A program made the translations under genes and the position numbers. Source: Cylicocyclus nassatus (lineage: Eukaryota > Nematoda > Chromadorea > Rhabditida > Strongylidae). From it: a DNA stretch of 64,000 nt. Below are positions 58,458 to 64,000 of the stretch, piece after piece (position 1 is the stretch's first letter; every line of letters begins with the position of its first letter). Under the pieces are notes generated by a model. It was not told the origin of the DNA and did not search any database. It saw only the letters and a program-made list of their open reading frames with translations. The stretch covers positions 76,587,600 to 76,651,599 of the forward strand of contig CATQJL010000223.1 in NCBI GenBank assembly GCA_958299035.1, in the 5' to 3' direction.

Positions 58458-60188
58458 TACTATCTTGACTAGCTCCAAATATTTACTTGTTCGTACATGA
58501 ATGCGCCAGATTTGCTGCCCTACGATGTTAAGCCAAAGTCTCTTCGCTCCAAACGCGAGCTTACCCGTGCGCATCGCTGCGGATTGCCCGCGAAGCAGAC
58601 GTTTCCTCACGCGACTCCCTTATGGATTTCTTAAAAACCCCATCTATGTTGTCTACCTTTCCAAGCGAAACCTGTGCTTTAAATCCCACGCAAAATCAAT
58701 TAGACTGTTTGTCTCTAAGATTGGTTCATACTGTTCCGGAACTTACGGATCAATATGAACCCAGCTCAAAGCAAATAGAGCGCGCTTATGTTTCGAAAAA
58801 TTGGGTATTTTGTTGCTCAGAAGTATTGTAATTGGAAAAGCATCGAATGAACCTAACTTGAGCCTCTTTTTTGGTTTTCTCAGTTTTATTTTCATAATTT
58901 TTGTATATAACTCTCTGCTCATATTAGAAATTATTTTCAGAAAGGTTTAAGTGCACTGTGCTTTGGGTTTTAAAGTCTTTATAGAACTGTGAAGAACTGT
59001 TATCAAGCTAATAGTATCAATTTTTGTTGAAAAATTGCAATATACACAATCTCTTAGTTGCATGTCGTCCTGTGTATTATGTAGATATATCTCCTTACAT
59101 CTCCATATTTCAATTATGCAATTTAGAGAATTTGACGGATGTGCTGATCCGTCTTATCTGTAAATAAAAAGTGAGCTTTACACTGTAGAGGGTAGACGAA
59201 GCTACTGTGGCACACAAAAAAGCATAATTTTCGACAAAATTTCCTAGAGTACATAATCAAGTTGAGAAAAAATAACATGTTGAGCTATGTGGTCTGGGAG
59301 ATTATTTGAAACCAATGCTCATAGCTCTCAAAAAGCAGCTTTCATAAAGATTTCTTGCACTCACGTTTTCGATTTTCGAGCCTTTATATGGTCTTGAACG
59401 TGAGGTGCAAACTCTGCGGTCTCAGTTCACACTTTTAGGAAAATATCTGGCAGAAAGGAAAAACTCTCTTTTAATACTGTGGGATGAGGCAAGACACGAA
59501 ACATCTTTGCGTTAAAAAGGTTTTGGTCAGAAAATAAGAGTAAGCACAGTTAGTCCTCGTCTGGATCTTTAAAGCCACTGTCTACCCAAATTTTCGACTT
59601 CCATGTTTTTATCGCTTCCAGGACTTCTGAAACCCTCTTTTCGAATATCGAGCCGAGAATCCTCGAAATCATCAAACCCCCCCCCCCTCCCTCTTATTGG
59701 AAAAGGGTGTGCGATGCAGGCCGCGCGGTTGCGGCGCGGATATACGCCAGGAGCATCATTGCAAACCTGCAGAGTGGGTGGGGAGGCGGGGGGAGTGACC
59801 AGCATCGGATTACGTCCCTTTCGAGCGAATTTCTCGCTCCGAAAGCATTTTTTTGCTGCACCACTTTGGGGGGGGGGAGGTTAATATGGGGCCCACGCTA
59901 GTATGTCATCATAATCTCGTTAACTTTCGCTTGGTTGACGATGCCTTTAGCGAAATCTCATAGCATCATTTTGCGACTGGTGGTTTGTAGCTCTTTGATT
60001 TTCTCTAGTCTCAAATAGTAAGATCAGCGAATAATGTTTCGAGCTTTTGAGACTAGCAAACCTTCCACTGATTTATATACTTCATAAGTCCTCCTTTCTA
60101 CCTGTTGTGGCATAGAACAAGTTAAACAATATACTTCCACTAATTGTTTTACACAAACAGGCGGTCATCATCTCTGTATCCAACAAGT
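58458..60188. other. No confident gene
   Basis: Overlapping frames of 70-100 codons at 58501-58831 lack splice support, and their right part overlaps a fragment of the 46382-47237 foldback end (GTTCCGGAACTTACGG). A poly-C tract (59680) and a poly-G tract (59868) bracket a GC-rich segment. Confidence 0.35.
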
Positions 60189-60610
60189 CAAGCACGTTTA
60201 GTCAGTGGTCTTTTTTGATGGGATCTACGCCATATGGGAGAGCATAAATGCTGTTTCCAAATCTGCCTTTTGATCTGCGGAATTTTCATAGACGTGGAGT
60301 TATGAGCGTGTATTAGAGCAAAATATCAAATGTGCAAGTAGAACCAAGTTGTGATGTTTTTTTTCTAGCGTTTTGATGAAGCAGTAATGATTATCAAAGC
60401 ACCTTATTTGTTAGTTACTCTAAAATAATGAAAGATGGTTGATTGCTTCATTTGAGGGCTAGTAAGATTATGTAATCATTTCGTCTTGAACGCACTTCTA
60501 ATCTTTAATCAATCAAGATAACTCCTCGTCCATGAAAGCGCAGATTATGAAGGATTTGGAATCAGCGTTTCATTCTCTTGTTACGTCTTATCTGTAAAGG
60601 TCACTTCCTG
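60189..60610. mobile_element. Degraded copy of the 3-bp-TSD foldback family
   Basis: Left-arm landmarks (CACGTTTAGTCAG, TTCCAAATCTGCC, TTATGAGCGTGTATT) and right-arm landmarks (GGATTTGGAATCAGCG, GGTCACTTCCTG) match the family. Termini are eroded and the TSD is unclear. Confidence 0.65.
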
Positions 60611-60711
60611 TAAGTACCTATCAACTCCATTGGTAGGTACTACATTCAGTAAGACTATCTATGTTAGCGAAGTTTCGGCATTGAAAATTTCGCTTCTTAG
60701 GATCTCTTCAA

Positions 60712-60835
60712 ACCGCCGGCAGCCGTCGCTAGAACCGTAGCCGCCGCCAACAATTAGAAACTGCCTCCAGCAGCCTGTATCCTCCACCAGCAGCCGTCAG
60801 CAACCTGTAGCTGTCTCAAGCAGCCGCCGCTGGCC
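60712..60835. repeat. GC-rich imperfect CAGCCGCC triplet-like repeat
   Basis: About 120 bp of imperfectly repeated CAGCCG / CAGCAGCC words, compositionally unlike the AT-rich surroundings. Confidence 0.6.
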
Positions 60836-61238
60836 ATCTTTATTATCGTAGAAGCGTAAAATCACTAGATTTCTATTGTGCTGCGTTCATCCGCCTTCTT
60901 TTCGCTTTTTCTTTTTTTCTGTGATTCGTCACATTTGTGTTCATTGTTGCAATTATCTTGCTGGTGTAGATTGGATATGCTGTAGTACTCAGCTTCCACG
61001 TTGCAGTCTGACTATCTCGCTTTCGCCAACGTTTTTTTCGCGGTGTGATTCCGTCTGACTCCAAATGCGTCCAGTTTCAGGGCTATTTGTTTGTTTCATT
61101 TTCATTATTTATAATTCCATATTTTTCTATTGATGCTGCTCAATTTCTCAACTGCTGTCTTGTTCGGACCTTTTTTTCAAGCTCGCTGAAATTAGTAGCT
61201 CTGCGCTGAGGCTTTTCCCAACTTGGATACTTCAGGCT

Positions 61239-61438
61239 CCCGCCAGAGTGCCGAAGCCATGCCAGCGCAACGCCAGCGCCGAGCTAGCGTTTCGATCGAT
61301 ACACGTGTATTTCGTTGGGGCAGGGCTAGCTGACCTAGTTCTCAGCCAGGACCCCGCCCCAACGAAATACACGTGTATCGATCGAAACGCTAGCTCGGCG
61401 CTGGCATAGCGCTGGCATGGCTTCGGCACTCTGGCGGG
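61239..61438. repeat. 200-bp GC-rich palindrome (83-bp arms)
   Basis: CCCGCCAGAGTGCCGAAGCC at the left and its exact complement at the right begin arms of 83 bp (61239-61321 and 61356-61438) with only two or three mismatches and a 34-bp loop. The arms include CGATCGATACACGTGTATTT. It is non-coding; the minus-strand 65-codon frame here is a palindrome artefact. It is probably a minimal MITE. Confidence 0.9.
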
Positions 61439-61462
61439 ACCTCACGCACAGCCTAGTAAGTA

Positions 61463-62040
61463 CTCAGATAATCGCCGGGGGCAAGCGGCCATGCGAATTT
61501 TGAGCAAGCGGGCACCGGAAAAATAGTTCGCTGATTTTCTGCGGTCCGCTTGCAGATATTTCGAAGAATTTTAGCAAAATTTTGGACGAACGCTCGAAGA
61601 TCTATCGCGGTTTTTCTATACATAAGTTGCGGCACAGTGGCCGCATTCTCGCGGATTTTCCGCGAGAACATGCAAAATTATTGAGAGCCGCACGGTCCTT
61701 TTTGAAGGACCGCACAGCCCTCAGGTACTTTCCGCTGGAAGAAAGTACCCCAAACTTGGGTAATAAAACCATCGATGGCACCTCTGGCACATAGAGTCTC
61801 ATCTTTTCTCGGCGTACGCCCGAAACTGCGTAAAAAGAGTCTGAGCGCCTGCTGAAAGTTTGGCCAGCGCTCGCTGAAAGAGATTGTTTGACGAGCGCTT
61901 GCAGAAAATTTTGTATTGATGCCCGCTTGCAGAAAACGCAAATACCGCCCGCTGAAGATTTGGCCACGCCCCGAAATCCTGCTGACCGCCTGCAGAAAAG
62001 CGCGAGTTTGCGGACCGCCTGCCCCCGGCGATTATCTGAG
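61463..62040. mobile_element. TA-flanked MITE, CTCAGATAATCGCC family (copy 2, 578 bp)
   Basis: Ends CTCAGATAATCGCCGGGGGC and GCCCCCGGCGATTATCTGAG are perfectly inverted and flanked by TA. The interior contains several GCGCTCGCTGAAAG / CTTGCAGAAAA repeats. The 121-codon minus frame (61602-61967) is internal to it and unrecognised. Confidence 0.9.
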
Positions 62041-62170
62041 TAGATGGGGGGGGGGTAGATACATTGATATTTGCCATTGATTAACTAAAAATCTCAAGGA
62101 AGAAAATTTTCATTTTTCCATCGACCTTTCCCGTGTCGTGAGTAGTAGAAACAAGACACCTTGCTTTTGA

Positions 62171-62971
62171 AGGCAGTGTTCAGGCAAATCTGGACTGTGG
62201 GGCTCTCACATGGATGGTAATTTTGGAGCTCTAACTAAGCCACGGCCCAAGCGCAGCTCAGGTATTGATCTAGCGGCTGAGATATTTGCCTCCTGGATCC
62301 CGGGATCGTATTTCGCGTAGATGTGTGCGTCCCCGCGCGAAGTTGATGGGTTGCGCCATGAATCCACACGAAATACGATCCCGTGGCCCACTTTAGAGTT
62401 GAATATCTCACAAGGGAAGGATACTAACATTAGTTGGCAGTTGAAGATGAGATGTATATTATTAGATGCGCCTTTGAACGCTGATTCCAAATATGCTTGC
62501 CACTTTTTTTGGATCAAGTTTCCGAAAGAGGTTATAAGCGTTTGAATGTCCAGATTTGCAAAGCATTGAGTGGCTTAAAATCAGCGAAGAGCTCTAAAAC
62601 AATACCTATGCGATTTCCACCGGTTTTGTTCCTTCCTTGCTAACAATATGCTCGATACAAAAATGGTTTTCCACATTCCGGTGTTTTTGTACAGCTTTTC
62701 GCCAATTTTAGGCCACCCAAACCTTGACAATTTTGGACATTTAAACGCCCACTTCTTCTTTTGGAAACTTACTCCGCAGAAAAAGAAAACAGGTTTGGAG
62801 TCAGCGTTCAAAGGCGCGTCTACTGATATACATCTCATCAATTGCCGACTAATATTAGTATCCTTCCCTTGTCAGACGCGCACTAAATGAGCTCCCGCTT
62901 CGGCAGTGGCTTAGTTAGGGCCCCAAAATTACGATCCACGTGAGAGCCCCACGTGTCCAGATTTGCTGCCT
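62171..62971. mobile_element. AGGCAG element with TTGA flanks and nested MITE
   Basis: AGGCAGTGTTCAGGCAAATC at the left and GATTTGCTGCCT at the right are inverted, and TTGA flanks both ends exactly (62167-62170 and 62972-62975). Inner arms pair through GTGGGGCTCTCACATGGAT and GCTTAGTTAG. A 461-bp foldback MITE is nested at 62411-62871. Confidence 0.8.
62411..62871. mobile_element. Foldback MITE, 3-bp TSD family (copy 5), nested
   Basis: It begins CAAGGGAAGGATACTAAC and ends TAGTATCCTTCCCTTG, with TCA at 62408-62410 and 62872-62874. It is inserted into the AGGCAG element, so it is the younger of the two. Confidence 0.9.
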
Positions 62972-63429
62972 TTGAGAAAAAAAGGCTACTACCAATGATT
63001 ACCTAAATTGTCCTATCGCATAAAACCTAGGTCTTCCTTCCCTCGAACAAGCTCCTTATGCTTCTGCTTTTGGGGTATGGTTGAGTACAAAGTGTCCCAA
63101 AAGTTTTGTAGCCTAGTATTTTTTCTGATAAAAACAGAACGGAACAACATAGGGATGTAAAATTTGATGTACATATTAGGTGGGTCCGAAATTTTTGTCA
63201 GTTTTTTCAATCCATCGGCAAACACGCTTAAATGAAGATAAACAAACGCTTCAAAATGTATCCGATGCAGAATTTCTTCCTCTTTCCAGATGCTAAATTA
63301 TTATTTTGTTTCGTTGAGAGAGTGATGAGATATTTGCTGAAAATTGCAATCATTCGTTTTCACCATGTCCAACTTTCACTAATTTGCCAAATTTTTGTAC
63401 GTGAAATTTTCGGAGGAGCTCCAGTAACC

Positions 63430-63781
63430 AGCAGATAGTGCAAACCTTTTGCCAACTTTGGTATGATATTTGAGCAGTGGCCAAGATTGGTATAGATCTT
63501 TAATTCTCGGCTAACGTTTCGGAGTACAACTCCTTCTTCGGAGCCTGAAAGATCAAAAACTATGCGAAACTGTTCTTGTAAGCACTCAGTCACCTAACAG
63601 ATACTGTCCAACACATGGTAGTTGCAAGATGAAGACAGAGACCGTAACTAAGCTAATGCTTACCTCAATAGCCAGCAATGGAGACTAAGAGCAGACCACC
63701 TAATGGATAGCGCCGTTACTGTGTACTGCTATACCACTATTTATACAGCACAGATGACCTGACCTGACCCAGATCCGTAGG
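63430..63781 (-). other. Probable 3' tail of the Penelope-like element
   Basis: DNA downstream of the GIY-YIG stop codon. It contains, on the minus strand, GGCTCCGAAGAAGGAG and CGAAACGTTAGCCGAGAA, a type of motif I associate with the non-coding regions of such elements. The downstream boundary is unknown. Confidence 0.45.
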
Positions 63782-64000
63782 TCAAAAGCCACAAAGAGCT
63801 TGATACGGTGCTAATTCGGTCGTCACGGCAATGCATTCTTCTTTGCGGTTTATTTTTGGAGTTTTTGATGCTATCCAAAATGCCTCCAACGTCTTTCGCG
63901 CTGCAGTATCAGGCTCCTGCGATAAGATTGTGACAGCTACGTCATAGTGTTGATCGTCATGGCGTTGCCTGCGGTGGGCACCTAGAGGGGTAGACAATTT
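63782..64000 (-). CDS. Penelope-like element, C-terminal GIY-YIG endonuclease end (partial)
   Basis: The frame is open from the window edge to a TGA at 63782-63784, giving about 72 residues of the C-terminus. The text around ARKTLEAFWIASKTPKINRK, followed by a conserved-looking ELAPY tail, resembles the end of the GIY-YIG nuclease domain of Penelope-like retroelements as I recall it from parasitic nematode genomes. The Glu in LEAFW and Asn in INRKE would be the late catalytic/structural positions of that fold. The reverse transcriptase and the GIY-YIG motif itself would lie beyond the right edge. The frame has no stops or frameshifts here, so this copy may be young. The assignment is from memory of the family, not a search. 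Confidence 0.65.
   Translation of the reverse strand, partial: KLSTPLGAHRRQRHDDQHYDVAVTILSQEPDTAARKTLEAFWIASKTPKINRKEECIAVTTELAPYQALCGF

Noticed and set aside
58501..58831. Two overlapping 70-100-codon plus-strand frames
   Set aside because: There is no splice support, and the region overlaps a fragment of a known foldback end in this window.

Overview
This window looks like AT-rich eukaryotic DNA packed with repeats, most likely from a nematode. The nematode call is an inference. It rests on introns of about 42-63 bp in the few gene-like stretches, a dense population of short inverted-repeat transposons and foldbacks, and a Penelope-like GIY-YIG protein tail at the right edge of a type I associate with parasitic nematodes. 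I see no operons, bacterial promoters, rRNA or CRISPR array. Open frames longer than about 100 codons are mostly low-complexity or lie inside repeats.

Layout. 0-7 kb: a 3-bp-TSD foldback MITE, then a 3.8-kb composite TA-flanked element (585-4381) with a 1.37-kb foldback and two copies of a small TCGCGA-repeat MITE nested inside it, then further MITEs and a 175-bp tandem duplication. 7-13 kb: a dispersed element carrying 120-bp ATCGATAAAA units, a hAT-type element with a perfect 8-bp TSD, and a TTAA-type element with AACTGC tracts. 13.5-14.2 kb: a gene-like reading frame split by a 207-bp MITE. 14-27 kb: nested elements ending in CAGGGTGTCCC or CAGGGTGTT, mariner-like elements, a gene-like two-exon frame near 21.5 kb, and a 650-bp CATACA microsatellite inside one element. 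27-33 kb: a second large copy of the 120-bp-unit element with two insertions, and another foldback MITE carrying a hAT-type element. 33-49 kb: scattered MITEs and foldbacks separated by apparently empty DNA. 49.4-50.1 kb: the best gene in the window, a four-exon minus-strand gene for a small secreted cysteine-containing protein. 50.4-50.9 kb: two tRNA-like sequences in opposite orientation. 52.6-55.3 kb: a large foldback with a hAT-type element in one arm. 55-64 kb: weak gene-like exons, more MITEs, a 200-bp GC-rich palindrome, and the 3' end of the Penelope-like element.

Functionally this is a transposon graveyard with nested insertions whose order can be read from target-site duplications. 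Host coding content is small. Only the 49.4-50.1 kb gene is supported by three phase-compatible introns, and the other gene models are weaker. Most mobile-element entries are my own reading of terminal inverted repeats, target duplications and similarity between copies within the window. Family names are used only where duplication length and termini support them.
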